This document shows positions 48,619 through 59,319 of a DNA stretch of 64,000 nucleotides, piece after piece. A program made the position numbers and the translations under genes. The notes below the pieces were generated by a model. That model was not told where the DNA came from, searched no databases, and saw only the letters and a list, made by a program, of their open reading frames with translations. Numbering within the stretch: position 1 is the stretch's first letter; each line of letters starts with the position of its first letter. Source of the DNA: Sepioteuthis lessoniana (lineage: Eukaryota; Mollusca; Cephalopoda; Myopsida; Loliginidae); NCBI GenBank assembly GCA_963585895.1, contig OY757921.1, positions 56,262,081 through 56,326,080 on the forward strand, in the 5' to 3' direction.

Positions 48619-49095
48619 CTGGATACACCACTAAACTGCATCTGATAGTGAAGCTTGAATCCTGGATCTTTGGGGAATGTGGAGTACCCCTTCATTGCCA
48701 TTGCTTTCAGATCCACTTTGGCCCATAATGGTAGTACCTATTAGGGTCCTATCTATGGGTCCAATAGAACTAATGTTCTGGCTATGACGCTGAACAGCAT
48801 CTGATGGTGAGGCTCCAGTCTTGGGGCTTTAGGGAATGTGGAGTACCCCTTCATTGCCATTGCTTTCAGATCCACTTTGGCCCATAATGGTAGTACCTAT
48901 TAGGGTCCTATGTATGGGTCCAATAGAACTAGTGTTCTGGCTTTGACGCTGAACAGCATCTGATGGTGAGGCTCCAGTCTTGGGGCTTTGGGGTATGTGG
49001 AGTACCCCTTCACTGCTATTACTCCCGGGTTCACTTTGACTCGGAGTAGTAGAACCTGTTAGGGTCCCATCTATGGGTCAAATAAAACTGTTTAG
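48619..49095 (+). repeat. Tandem triplication of the SINE-A body, 159-bp unit
   Basis: Three units begin at 48619, 48778 and 48937 (CTGGATACACCACTAAAC, CTGGCTATGACGCTGAAC, CTGGCTTTGACGCTGAAC), spaced exactly 159 bp. Units 2 and 3 share head-half variants, units 1 and 2 share second-half variants (GCTTTCAGATCCACTTTGGC), and unit 3 has the usual SINE-A second half. That pattern fits unequal exchange. Confidence 0.9.
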
Positions 49096-49362
49096 CCATT
49101 TAATTGTGTGCAAACAAGTGACTAATTACAATTGAATTGTTATTGTTATATAGCAATACTTGAAACCATTTAACTGCGTATAAATAAAACCTATTGTGTG
49201 ATAACAAAACTTGAAACCATTTAACTGTGAGCAAGAAAATGGTTAATATTATATAGAATTAAACGTGTTTTATAGGAATACTTTAAACCATACGTATGCA
49301 AACAAATCAGGACTTGCTTGTTTAAAATGTTACCTTCAAACTATTCGTTTACAAATTACACT

Positions 49363-49452
<90 letters not shown>

Positions 49453-49505
49453 AGGGTTTGGCATTAAATAACCTACAAAAGTTGATATGCTATAAAACTC
49501 AAACA
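49096..49505 (+). repeat. C-type tail region with compound microsatellite
   Basis: AGCAATACTTGAAACCATTT recurs in partial form three times. A (CA)n at about 49370-49404 and (TA)n at about 49405-49451 follow, then GGCATTAAATAACCTACAAA and GTTGATATGCTATAAAAC, the tail module seen at 7090-7130. Confidence 0.7.
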
Positions 49506-49509
49506 ACCA

Positions 49510-49630
49510 ATGATCCACACTCCCTAATATTTCAAAATTGGAGCCACACCAACAGATGCAGTTTCATATATAGGCCGCTTCCTTTTTCGGGTGGTTTTAC
49601 CTCTCTACAGGGGTTTGCGTATTCTAAGTT
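49510..49630 (-). repeat. SINE-A fragment
   Basis: CCACACTCCCTAATATTTC, ACCAACAGATGCAGTTTCAT and GGTGGTTTTACCTCTCTACA. Confidence 0.65.
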
Positions 49631-51029
49631 CCGTTGACAGGCCAACTGGACTATTTTATGAAATCATGACTTATTTGAAAAATATTAGCAGTTATTACTT
49701 GCATCACATATCATTTAAATATTTCTGCAAATTTCGTAAAAGATTTTAAGTACCCGTAGTTATTTAATCTAGAATGAACATCCTAAAATGTGAGTTGTTT
49801 GCAAACTTTTGTGAAATCAACTTTTCCTCGCGCTTGGAAACATTGTCTCATATTCAGGAGAGGACTTCTGCATAGACAACTTCTTTTCCTTCCCATGAGA
49901 ATTTGTTTCAAAGATTTTGACGGTTACTTAATTCCCTACGCAACTTGAATAACTGCTATCGTTTACGGACCCCTGGTGGCTACTGCTCATACTACAAAAG
50001 TAAGCATAACACAATTTTTTAAAGTTTTATATGAATTTTTTCGGTTACTTGAAAATCGATTCGGGTCACCGGAAAAAGTCATTTAAACAATTCGTTTTTT
50101 GGCTTGGCATTTTTGGCTTAGCATTTTGTTAGCTCGAAGTCTACATTATACGGTTAAACAAAAAGATTCGGTTCAGCTAACTTGAAGTAAGTGTTCAATT
50201 TATCATCATAATTACATTTTCAATCGAACTTCCTGCTAAAAATTAAAACTTTCGAAACTATTTTACTAAAAACATGCTCAATGCTCCCATTAGTGACTGC
50301 AGAAAATTTGTCATCCATAGTTTTAGCTGTTCTTCAGTTATGCGATGACAGTAAAAAATAAAAAAGACATTCGGTAGTTTTCTCCTCCTTCTGAAAGATG
50401 GTTTGGAAACTCATGGGGATGACAGGTTAATCTTACGCAATGTCAGAGAAATTGATGTAAATAATAGTAAGAGAGATAAGGAGCAGGGCGAACTGAATCT
50501 AGTAACCTTACTACAATCACTTTATACATGCCTAAGGAGATTACTTAGAAGGTGACGTCGGAAACTAGGACGAGGAGTTAACGTCGGTATTTCGCTACCA
50601 CTCAAAAAGAACAGAAAGTAATACAAGGTCAAGTTTATCATCTAATTTTCAAAATAACTATTGGATTCCTTAGGGTACAAATGCTAGAATCTGATCCAAA
50701 CGATAATCCCAAGCCGAGCACACAGACACTATGTTCCAATGCATAAGTATCTATTCATACATGAATAATCCTGTAATTATCATGGTTAACGGGATTATCA
50801 CGCTATTTGAGAAATGTGCCTATAATGTTCAAATAGTACTGTGTAATGTTTGTTTAATTGCTTGAGTCGAAGGAAGGTGCTATTGTTCACTCATAACAGC
50901 AAAAAGTTCGTTTGCCAAAAATAATCAGTGACTGTCTCAAAATGCAAGGAGAAATCCTATATTTAATGGCCATTTCCAGGAGTGACCTGAGTGATGCATG
51001 GTAGGAATAGAATTATTTTACATATGCAC

Positions 51030-51145
51030 ACACGTGCGTGCGCACGCCCACACAAGCCCACACACACACACACACGCACATACACACAAGCACGTACACA
51101 AACATACACGTACAAAAACACACGAGCACGCTCACACATACAAAC
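51030..51145 (+). repeat. CA-rich imperfect microsatellite
   Basis: Interrupted CA repeats with CG variants (CACACGTGCGTGCGCACGCC). Minus-strand VCVRA frames are shadows. Confidence 0.9.
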
Positions 51146-51274
51146 ATACTCACACGTACAAAGCTGAGTAAATAACAACTATGCTCACGACCAATTAAAA
51201 AGCGACGAATAATTTCATACTAGACGACATTTTACCTGACTGCCGCTCGGCTGCTATTGGAAACAAGGCAAGTT

Positions 51275-51515
51275 TTTGAACAGGTCTATTTGACCTATAG
51301 ATGGGACCCTAACAGGTACTATTATTCCGGGTAAGAGTGAACCTGAGAGTAATGGCAATGAAGAGGAACTCCACATTCCCCAAAGCTCCAGGACTAAAGC
51401 TTCACAATCAAATACAGTTTAGTGTCATAGCTTGGACACTCCATTTTTAAGGGAGGTCTTACCTCTTTTCAAGGGATACAGTCAGCGTATTCTAAGCCCC
51501 TCCAACAGGGCGCCT
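51275..51515 (-). repeat. SINE-A copy
   Basis: CAGGTCTATTTGACCTATAG, TGGGACCCTAACAGGTACTA, GAGAGTAATGGCAATGAAGA and TACAGTTTAGTGTCATAGC. Confidence 0.85.
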
Positions 51516-52117
51516 ATGTCCTTGGGTTGTAATGTCGTTTAACTTGATTAATTTATTCAATCCAACTGATTCAAAAATCAAAAGCAAAACTTTTTTGATC
51601 CTTTTTTGATACTGAGCAACATTGAATAAAGAATATTTGTTACTGAGAACTAAAGCTACCCCGGGGAATTTCTGGTATTTGGATTATATCTTAAAGTTTG
51701 CAGTGTACGTATCAAACGTCTATATATCATTTCTGAGAGACGAGTCTTTTGAACCCTTTGGCATTGTTTTTGTCATTTAACCGACGTAAAAACCGTTTGA
51801 ACACGACTGATTTTACATTTATAATTGTGATCAACTGCAGAGTTGCGTTGTGACTAAAGATATTAAGAACCATCTTTCAAACTCGTTCCTACACTTTATG
51901 CTGCTTCTTGGCAAATATACAATACAGTCGCTTAACTTACAACCTCACTCAATTCATCATTGTTGCCTTGAGTAGCTTAGGTAACAAAGTGGGAAATGCA
52001 AACTTGGCAAACTTTTGTTTCAAAGAGTTAATGTCAATAATCATTTATTCAGTAATAAAATGATGTAAACATTGAACTCTGAAATATAAATAAGTAATTA
52101 TCTACTTATATTCTTTC

Positions 52118-52335
52118 TTTGATTTTAATGGCATATTAATCTTTGTGGGTCATCTAATGCGAAAGCCAATCTTGTAGAAGAAAAGTAGTAGTACTATTCA
52201 ACACATAATAAGGGGGCTCATGCATTTCCCAAAGGTATTAGTCTGAAAATGAATTCAGTCGCACGACTGAAGTTCGAAATCGTTTACTAAGCTGTCACAG
52301 TCCAGCATGTTAGCCACTACACCACGGGGACTCAT
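52118..52335 (-). repeat. SINE-C copy
   Basis: TTAATGGCATATTAATC tail complement, TGCATTTCCCAAAGGTATTA, and the head ending TTAGCCACTACACCACGGGG. Confidence 0.8.
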
Positions 52336-52569
52336 CCTATCTATTTACATGAAACATTTAATGAGAAATTCTATTGTTATTATTTATTAAGCTGTGTTTA
52401 GATACAACACAAAGGCATCAGGTTGCTTACAGTAAAGATTTAATGCTTCGGTTTAAATACTTTATGATCTCACCTCATAGCACCTTTTGATAGAGCAAGT
52501 TTTCAGCTACCAAACACCTTGTCCATGAGAGTTAGAATACGCTGACAGTATACTTTGCAGAGTAAGACC

Positions 52570-52890
52570 CTACACAAAAAGAGGTGTCCTGAGTATGACC
52601 CTAAACTGCATCTAATGATGAGGATCCATTTCTGGAGATGTGGGGTGTGTGGAGTACCCCTTCATTGCCTGGTCCACTCGAACCTGGAGTGTTAGTAAAT
52701 GTTAGCGTCCCATCTATAGGTCAAATAGATCAGTTAAAACATTATTCCAATTTGCTAAGGCTGTGTGCAAAAAAAAAATCTCTAAGAAACAATTACACAA
52801 AAAATGTAAGTATATACAATAAACGCGATTGCCTAATTTCTAGGCATAGAATAACCCTAGACGAGTTCACATGCTGTTAAAACCAATGAA
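52570..52890 (+). repeat. SINE-A copy, near full length
   Basis: GGTGTCCTGAGTATGACCCT, CTGCATCTAATGATGAGG, GGAGTACCCCTTCATTGCC, CATCTATAGGTCAAATAG, and the tail TCTAGGCATAGAATAACCCT then CACATGCTGTTAAAACCAAT. Confidence 0.85.
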
Positions 52891-53361
52891 TCAATCGGAA
52901 AATATAGGGTTAATATTCGCAAAATAGAATTTTAAAAACTTGATTAGGTTCAGAGCTTTTATTTATTTTTGTTTTAAATGAGTTTTTTTCCGTCATTATT
53001 ATTAGTTTTGATTAGTTTTTCTCTCAATTTATTTGCTTCTTATCGCAACTCTCGCAAGTCGTTATTTCTGCAACTACGAGGTAAGTATCGGATACAATAA
53101 TAAGAGATAAGCTCCTGTTTAGCAGGGATGAGTTATTGGTGTCATTTACCTTCATTGATACCAATTGCTTTCGTAATTAAGTAGGTAAAGCAACTGGTAT
53201 TAAAATCTAGGCTTCAATGATACGCACTACGCTGTCGTAGAAATAACGATAAAAAACGATTAAAATGAAAATATGAAAGAAAATACTAGTTGAAAGTAAT
53301 AAGAATTATTTCTGAATCTTATTCTTTATTCATATATTTTCAATAAAATTCATATATAAGT

Positions 53362-53625
53362 AAGTAAAGTTGGCGACCTTCGTCAGGAGTGATCTGCATT
53401 CTCCTTTTTCAATAACTACAACACTGAGATGTAGGGGAGGGCGCTACTCCATTCTTTAGATTGCTCCACTTTACCCTTGATACTTACTTTATAGTGCGGA
53501 GTGTTAACCAAGACGACATCAAGTACCATTTTTTGAGTCTTTGGTATGACTCGACCTGTGATTGAACCCCGGTCTCCAGGACCATTAGGTAAATACTCTA
53601 CTCATTAAGCCAATGGCACGGTTTG
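53362..53625 (-). repeat. SINE-D copy
   Basis: GTAAAGTTGGCGACCTTCGT at the left; CGACCTGTGATTGAACCCCG with the B-box complement at the right. Confidence 0.85.
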
Positions 53626-53784
53626 AAATTTAAAATTTTAAATTTATGTATTCAATGACAATTTCGGCAAAATCTTGCAAATATTTATCATTTAAGCAAA
53701 GAAACTCATCTCTGCAATTCTTTTCAGAAAACTCCAATCGTTCCATAACACTGGTAAAAAAAAATTTGAAACGGTGTCGAGGCA

Positions 53785-55010
53785 CCAACATCCTTTTTAG
53801 CTAATTTGAGAGCGTTGAATCTGAAGATGACCTTACTTTTCTTGATTAGCTACCATTTTGCTGTATAAAAATGCCTCATTTTTGGAAAAAAGCATTTTTT
53901 CATTTGTTATCTGTATATATGATATTGACCGATTGTAATATTTCTCAAAGTAGAATTGTAGAAACCTTTCAATTTGTATTTAAACCAACGAATATTGGTC
54001 TGCTTATTGAGGAATAATAGTTTTGCAATAACAATCAGACCCTAAGTCTTTAAAAAATAACACGATTGAATATACCTAGACCAAAAAGTACAGGGTGTCT
54101 CAAAATAGATGCAACCCATTAATATGATAATGATTTATTACTGAGACAAGCGCAATAGCGGGACACGTCCGGTAAAAAATGCATCCTTTGAGCCAGAGAC
54201 ATCAAATCAATGTTTTTTAATTGTTATTATATCATGCAATCTTCTTTTTTTTTAGTTTCTTGTTCAATAATAAACCATCATATTGCATCTATTTTGAGAC
54301 AGTTTTGAATGATTTCGTCTCCAAATAAGTAGTGACGCAAAATATTTTTTCTCTCTTGTTAAAAGCATTGTGATCGAGGATTAATAGTTGTTATAGTATA
54401 CTATTTTCAAATCTGAAACAAAAAAGAACACAACATTATTATTAGAAAAGTTATTAGGGTGCCATGTATATTAAAACACCCTATATTTTCCTGTAATAAG
54501 TGCATTCAATTAGGATGTCTTTAGTTAGAGTTTCTGTCCAACTGTGAAAACAAAAACTCTCAATGTGCTTGGTTTCCTTCCATAGTGAAGAGCCAAAAGG
54601 GATGGAATAACTTTATGAATATCAAAAAGAAGATTTTAGGGTTTCATTTTTTGATATCCCCTTAATTATCAGGCTTACTAAAGTATATTAATGATGAAGT
54701 TAACCAGTTAATTGAATTTGACCGATAAATTGGAAAATTTTGGAACTTCTATCTTAGATTTTTTGACTCAAAAACAATTTTTTTCTTTAAAAAATAGTTT
54801 ATTTCAGGTGGCTGACATATATTGCTCGGCCTACCTTAAAATAGATGGGGGTCTATGACCTTTATTAAATAAATTTTGCGATCAACCAAGATCGTAAATT
54901 GATCTTTTTTCCAAAATTGCACAATTACCGTACAGCAAAACGGTTGCAAACCATAAAAAACGAAAGCCATTTTTGGAATCAGCACCATCAAATTAGCTAA
55001 AAAACATGTT
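53785..55010. mobile_element. Possible foldback element with imperfect long terminal inverted repeats
   Basis: The left segment at about 53787-53905 (TTTTTAGCTAATTTGAGAGC, CCATTTTGCTGTA, TTTTTGGAAAAAAGCA) matches the complement of about 54905-55005 (CATCAAATTAGCTAAAAAAC, CCGTACAGCAAAACGG, GATCTTTTTTCCAAAATTGC). Similarity is clear but broken by indels. A separate MITE lies inside. Confidence 0.55.
54089..54308. mobile_element. Short MITE with 19-bp terminal inverted repeats
   Basis: TGTCTCAAAATAGATGCAA (54096-54114) and TTGCATCTATTTTGAGACA (54283-54301) are exact complements. TA lies next to the left end. About 215 bp with no coding capacity, which fits a Tc1/mariner-type MITE. Confidence 0.8.
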
Positions 55011-55399
55011 TTGTTTCTTAGTACCAAAAATCATGTTGACCAATGTAATCGATTCACATACTTATTAGCGTATAAAAAAAGGAATTGTTTTACTTTGTCA
55101 CGATTCAATAAATAAACAAATGTAAGAAAATGTTTATTTCGTCATTTAACTTACATATTTTTTAATTATATATATATATAGTCTTGATCATCATTATTTA
55201 TTTATGTATTTATCTATTTGCCATATCTTCAGAAATAAACAAAAAATAAAATAAAATTGTTGTTTTATCATTTGCAGTTCTTTATCATCCATATGTTGTT
55301 AATAGACCAAAGATTTTTCGCTAGATTCATTTCTTTGGGGTTTTTTTTTATTCATTATACATTATGTACTAAAATTTCATTGGTTCCAATAATTGTTAA

Positions 55400-55402
<3 letters not shown>

Positions 55403-55477
<75 letters not shown>
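55403..55477 (+). repeat. (TA)n microsatellite
   Basis: About 37 TA units, some 120 bp upstream of an exon. Confidence 0.95.
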
Positions 55478-55478
<1 letters not shown>

Positions 55479-55600
55479 GTGTCTTCGTCCGTGTTTATAT
55501 TAACGTAATATTGAAATATAAGCTTTAAGTTGATATAATTCGTTCCACATCAATAATTACATCATCAATAATGTATAACGAATTTTTTCATATTTTCCAG

Positions 55601-55699
55601 GGTCATGAATAACATCCACATCGAAGGACGAATCATAAAACAGATTCAGAAAATGTTAACCAGCAAAAACAAAAAGGAGTATACACCCAGTTCTGACAG
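55601..55699 (+). CDS. ITIH-like gene, VIT-domain exon b
   Basis: 99 nt between TATTTTCCAG (ending 55600) and donor GTAGGC (from 55700). The first base completes the Met codon left open by 30923. The frame then reads VMNNIHIEGRIIKQIQKMLT and SKNKKEYTPSSD, with two bases left (phase 2). In ITIH proteins this is the segment ..DG..Y.G.(I/V)K.K..A.KQY... of the VIT domain. The normally conserved KEK...A..QY residues are only partly kept, so the domain is diverged. The donor is weaker than a GTAAGT consensus. Confidence 0.8.
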
Positions 55700-55756
55700 G
55701 TAGGCAATATATATTTATAAATATATATACATACATATATATATATAATCTGAATA

Positions 55757-55857
55757 TGATTTTTTTTTACTATTGTATTTTTTTTACAATTATATTTTTT
55801 TACTAGTATATTTTTTTTACTATTGTATTTTTTTATTATTGTATTTTTTACTATTGT
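55757..55857 (+). repeat. T-rich minisatellite, about 17-20 bp unit
   Basis: TTTTTTTACTATTGTA recurs about five to six times with ACAATTATA and ACTAGTATA variants. It lies just inside the second intron. Confidence 0.8.
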
Positions 55858-55892
55858 AAGACTTTTTATGGGATATATGTATTCCATATGGA

Positions 55893-56166
55893 GGTGCTCG
55901 TGGTTACTGTTATAGGAAATGGGCATGGTTACTCGAGCTCAAATCTTGGACGAGGCTGTTTGTATTTCACATAGCGCTAATACCCTTGACAAAGGTATGC
56001 ATTCAACTGTTCTCGCTCCAACTATTGGTAAATAGAAGGGCAAACTGGATTCTTTAACTTTAGCATGATAACTGCTCTAGGATAAGTAAAACTGAATTCA
56101 GATCTTTTAAACACCGCCAAAAATTGACCTTGTGTCGCATCCTGTTCGTGCCGAGGGATTGGATAA

Positions 56167-56167
<1 letters not shown>
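55893..56167 (+). repeat. SINE-B copy
   Basis: GGAGGTGCTCGTGGTTACTG, TCGAGCTCAAATCTTGGACG, GCTAATACCCTTGACAAAGG, CAACTATTGGTAAATAGAAG and GACCTTGTGTCGCATCCTGT. Confidence 0.85.

Positions 56168-56256
<89 letters not shown>
56168..56256 (+). repeat. (CA)n-(TA)n microsatellite at a SINE-B 3' end
   Basis: (CA)n then (TA)n directly follows GGATAAATA, the SINE-B end. Confidence 0.95.
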
Positions 56257-56258
<2 letters not shown>

Positions 56259-56259
56259 G

Positions 56260-56790
56260 CTAACCATCCACAGGATTGATGATGTTATGTTAGATTGAGC
56301 AGTATCTGCATTTATGCAAACCCACCCTCTCAACATCTCCCCTCGGATCCTTTGGCAAGGTCTTATCCAGGACAGCAGGTTGATCAGTTGCAATGAATGG
56401 ATTGACCAAACCTTATTGCAAAGGGTTCTCTAATTCTGCTTCATGACATTTGTAAGCAAGATAGTCTTTTATCTAACTGTCGGCTTAATCTGCTCTATAA
56501 CATGTCTTTTAACTCATCCTCATGGGTGTCGAGACAATTTCTTCGTCAGTCAGATTAGTCGCCTACACGAGACTGTGTCAAACACTACAAGTTATGAGCG
56601 GCATTGATTGAGCGACCTGACGTATTCCACAATATTAGACACGTAGCCAAGGGGTACTAAACAGTATTTAGCAACTAAAGTTATTAATTCATGTGCTAGT
56701 ATCATTCACGTATACATCCCTTAGTGTTGTGTTCGCTATGTCGTTTTCCAAAAAAGAACGCATTTTGCGTATAAACTTTTAAAAATGTGA
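56260..56790. other. Unassigned intronic stretch
   Basis: Somewhat GC-richer than its surroundings (about 56300-56640), which suggests an old mobile element. I cannot name it. Confidence 0.4.
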
Positions 56791-56794
56791 TTCT

Positions 56795-57035
56795 GTTCGG
56801 GTTCTTTGTTTAATGGCACATCAGCCTACATGGTTTATTTAATGCCAAAGCCATTCTGGTAGAATAACAGTAATAGTACTATGTAAGCCTTAAATGGAGA
56901 GATAACTGGGGGCTCATAGCTTTCCTGAAAGTATTTGTCCGAAAGTCATCGTAAGAGTGCGATTGGAATTCGAACTCGCTTACTACGATGTTGCAATCCA
57001 GCACGTTAGCCACTACGCCACAGGGACTCACCCCT
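56795..57035 (-). repeat. SINE-C copy
   Basis: TTTAATGGCACATCAGCC tail complement, GGCTCATAGCTTTCCTGAAA, GAATTCGAACTCGCTTACTA, and head ending TTAGCCACTACGCCACAGGG. Confidence 0.85.
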
Positions 57036-57364
57036 TGAAAATGTGAGATACAAATTTAGCGTGAATTTGCGCCATTTACCCTTCTCGAAAAATCAATAAT
57101 TTTGCTTGATCAATATTGTTGAGAGTTTAGCAGATTGAAAGAGAACGAGTCAGCCATTTCTATTAATTGCCAAAGTTCTTGATGGGTCTGTCGTTCACAC
57201 AAATAATTTCTTTCAAAGCAACCCTCCCACTTCAAGTTGTCTTCAGCTATTATTCCGTAAAGGTTACGGTTAGCATTGGGTGCAGCTATTCTTTAAAGAA
57301 GCATAATCTATTTGATAACAATAAAAAATCTTATTTCTTTCATAATAATAATTGATTGTTATAT

Positions 57365-57640
57365 TAAGTGTCATTATTACCCATTGCGTTTTTACGCCAC
57401 AGAGATTAAGTGAGAGCAAGCCTATCCAGTACTCCAGCACTCTCCTCAGTGTTCTGTTTTCAATAGTGCCGATGATTTGATGGCCTCTGCTCTTCCTCGA
57501 ATTTTCTCTCCCTACATTCTCTCGTTCCCAGTACTCAAACAACGACTGATACTGCTGTCACTTTCAAATTCTATGATCTTTTTTTCTCTTGCGCGGTCTA
57601 GATACTTAACCAGTTTTTCGATTTTTTAAAATCAACTATA
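57365..57640 (-). pseudogene. 3' fragment of a diverged restriction-like-endonuclease LINE
   Basis: Minus strand: KLVKYLDRAREKKIIEF in one frame, then GTIENRTLRRVLEYW and IGLLSLNLCG. These parallel DKYLELAWELKK and ARILRRVLETWGxLLSL of the LINE at 20684-21399, but the sequence is a different subfamily. It ends in AATAATAAT near 57345-57352. Confidence 0.7.
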
Positions 57641-57693
57641 TGACGTTTTTCTAATTGTTTATTTTTATGTGTGTTTTTTTTTTTTTCTTTCAG

Positions 57694-57941
57694 ACCTCGC
57701 TCGACAAGCTTGTTCAAAATTATTATCCATGCTCCTCCTAAGGTCGTTGCTACCTTCTCACTCACCTATCAGAATATGTTGCAAAGACGACATGGCGTGT
57801 ACGAGAAGATCGTTTACATCACACCTGGTCAGGTCGTTGAAGATCTCAAAGTCGAGTCTAAAATCTTTGAGACAAGAAACATTACTAACCTGAGCGTTCC
57901 TCCATTTCGAGGGGAATTGATCAATAATGACGCCAAGACAC
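57694..57941 (+). CDS. ITIH-like gene, VIT-domain exon c
   Basis: The acceptor is a long T-tract ending TTTCAG at 57693; the donor GTAAGC starts at 57942. The first base completes an Arg codon from 55698-55699. The frame reads PRSTSLFKIIIHAPPKVV, ATFSLTYQNMLQRRHGVYEK, IVYITPGQVVEDLKVESKIF and ETRNITNLSVPPF. The run (V/A)TF.LTY..(L/M)L.R..G.YE followed by a P.Q.V.....E..IFE..(G/N)I..L pattern is typical of the ITIH N-terminal region. N-x-T at ETRNITN is a possible glycosylation site. It ends in phase 1; the next exon is not identified and probably lies past the window. Confidence 0.9.
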
Positions 57942-57999
57942 GTAAGCCCAGATTTTCGTCTTTCACTTTAACCTTTCTTTTATCTATCATGAAGTAAGC

Positions 58000-59090
58000 T
58001 AAGCTTAGTTTGGCACAAGGCCAGATGTATTAAACTCTCCGTAAGAATCGTAATATTTTCGAATCCCTAAAAAGTTAAAAGGGTAGAAAACAGGTTTCAA
58101 GAAGAAAAGTTGTCACTTGTTCCCGGGTGACGAAAGAACATTGGCCAGACTCACACTTTATTGATGTTATGGACAAATGGAGAAAGACAGAAAGAACCAA
58201 ACCAAAATAAAACAATCCTAATGTCCATTACATAGATAATTACTTGCTGTTTTGATAAGTTATTTTCATTTTTCTTTTTTCATTTTTTGAATCTAATATG
58301 AAAGATATTGTTAGGAATGTGCAGTCCACCGATATCAATGATGACATCTCTATTTTCTCAGAAAGAGCGTTTCTTCTTCTTCCTCTAATTTTTTCTTTTG
58401 TTTTGGAGTTTGTTTATTTTTTGGTTTGTTTTTGTTTTTTTCTACGTAATTTACTTGCTATTCTTTCTACATCTCCTCGTACAATTAAGTCTTCTTCGGC
58501 TTTCATTTTCGTTCACCATTTTTTATATAGTCGTGTAACGAGACTAGCTCTTCTTCCGCTACGTACCCATATTTTGATGCAATAATGCATATGCGCTGAG
58601 GTGCATGCCTATCAATGCAAACAGGTTATAAGAATGATGCTGCACAATTGAACGAAAAGTCCCAGAAAACCAGTGTCTGAACAAGTTATAGCATCTTGCC
58701 AGACTCCAATCACTTATTAGTCCCTGCATCAGCATAAATGCATGCAATCTGTTCAGAATAGTCTTCTGCAGTTAATCTGTCGGACTGAAAGGGATTGCTT
58801 TTGAATTCAACATTGTCCTTCTCCAAAACTAATAAATTTTGTCTGCCCTTTGATCTGAGTTAGAGGGAATAAATAGATCCATGCCTCTCCCAGGAAGCTT
58901 GTCATGAAAAGGACGCCGGTTCAATTTTCCGCGCCGGTACCAATTACAGTATCAGCGCCTCACCACACACCACCTCACACCTTTAATACTGGACTACAAT
59001 ACTATAAGTTACAAAAAGGAACGCACTCCGGAAATCGTCTACTAATGTTTACTCTTGGATGCTGATGTGTTTCTTTCACACAAATTTCAC
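58000..59090. other. Unassigned stretch after exon c
   Basis: No acceptor plus ITIH-like continuation found. Open frame 58298-58585 is hydrophobic because of T-rich sequence. A weak SINE-like phrase (GGTTCAATTTTCCGCGCCGG) occurs near 58918. Confidence 0.45.
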
Positions 59091-59093
59091 ACA

Positions 59094-59277
59094 CACACAA
59101 ACACACACACTTATATATATATATATGTGTGTGTGTGTAAGATTAACAAAAGTGATAAAACAAATAAAGATATCTCTTTTGTATTATTTTTAGTTTCGAC
59201 CTTATATCGTCCTCAGAGAAAAAGTTTTTAAGAAAGTTTTTTAAAAAGGTTATAAAAGAGTTAAATGCCTTAAAAGA

Positions 59278-59315
<38 letters not shown>

Positions 59316-59316
59316 T
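59094..59316 (+). repeat. (CA)n-(TA)n-(GT)n and (GATA)n microsatellites
   Basis: A self-complementary CA-TA-GT tract lies at about 59091-59139 and (GATA)n at about 59281-59316. Confidence 0.9.
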
Positions 59317-59319
59317 TAA

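Larger units (their letters stand above)
30924..55600 (+). other. Large intron of the ITIH-like gene (about 24.7 kb)
   Basis: Runs from GTAAGT at 30924 to TTTTCCAG ending at 55600. It holds at least twenty-five SINE copies or fragments, mariner remnants, MITEs and minisatellites, listed separately. No other exon fits between phases 2 and 2: the best acceptor-donor pair seen, 42977-43056, is 80 nt and would break the frame. Stretches with no assignment include about 32850-33500, 35450-36910, 38000-38930, 39200-41880, 42120-43250, 44860-46220, 46760-47650, 49650-51030 and 51520-52110. Confidence 0.8.

Noticed and set aside
54460-54485. Short AGGGTG ... CACCCT inverted pair
   Set aside because: Only six matching bases in AT-rich sequence, too short to call an element.
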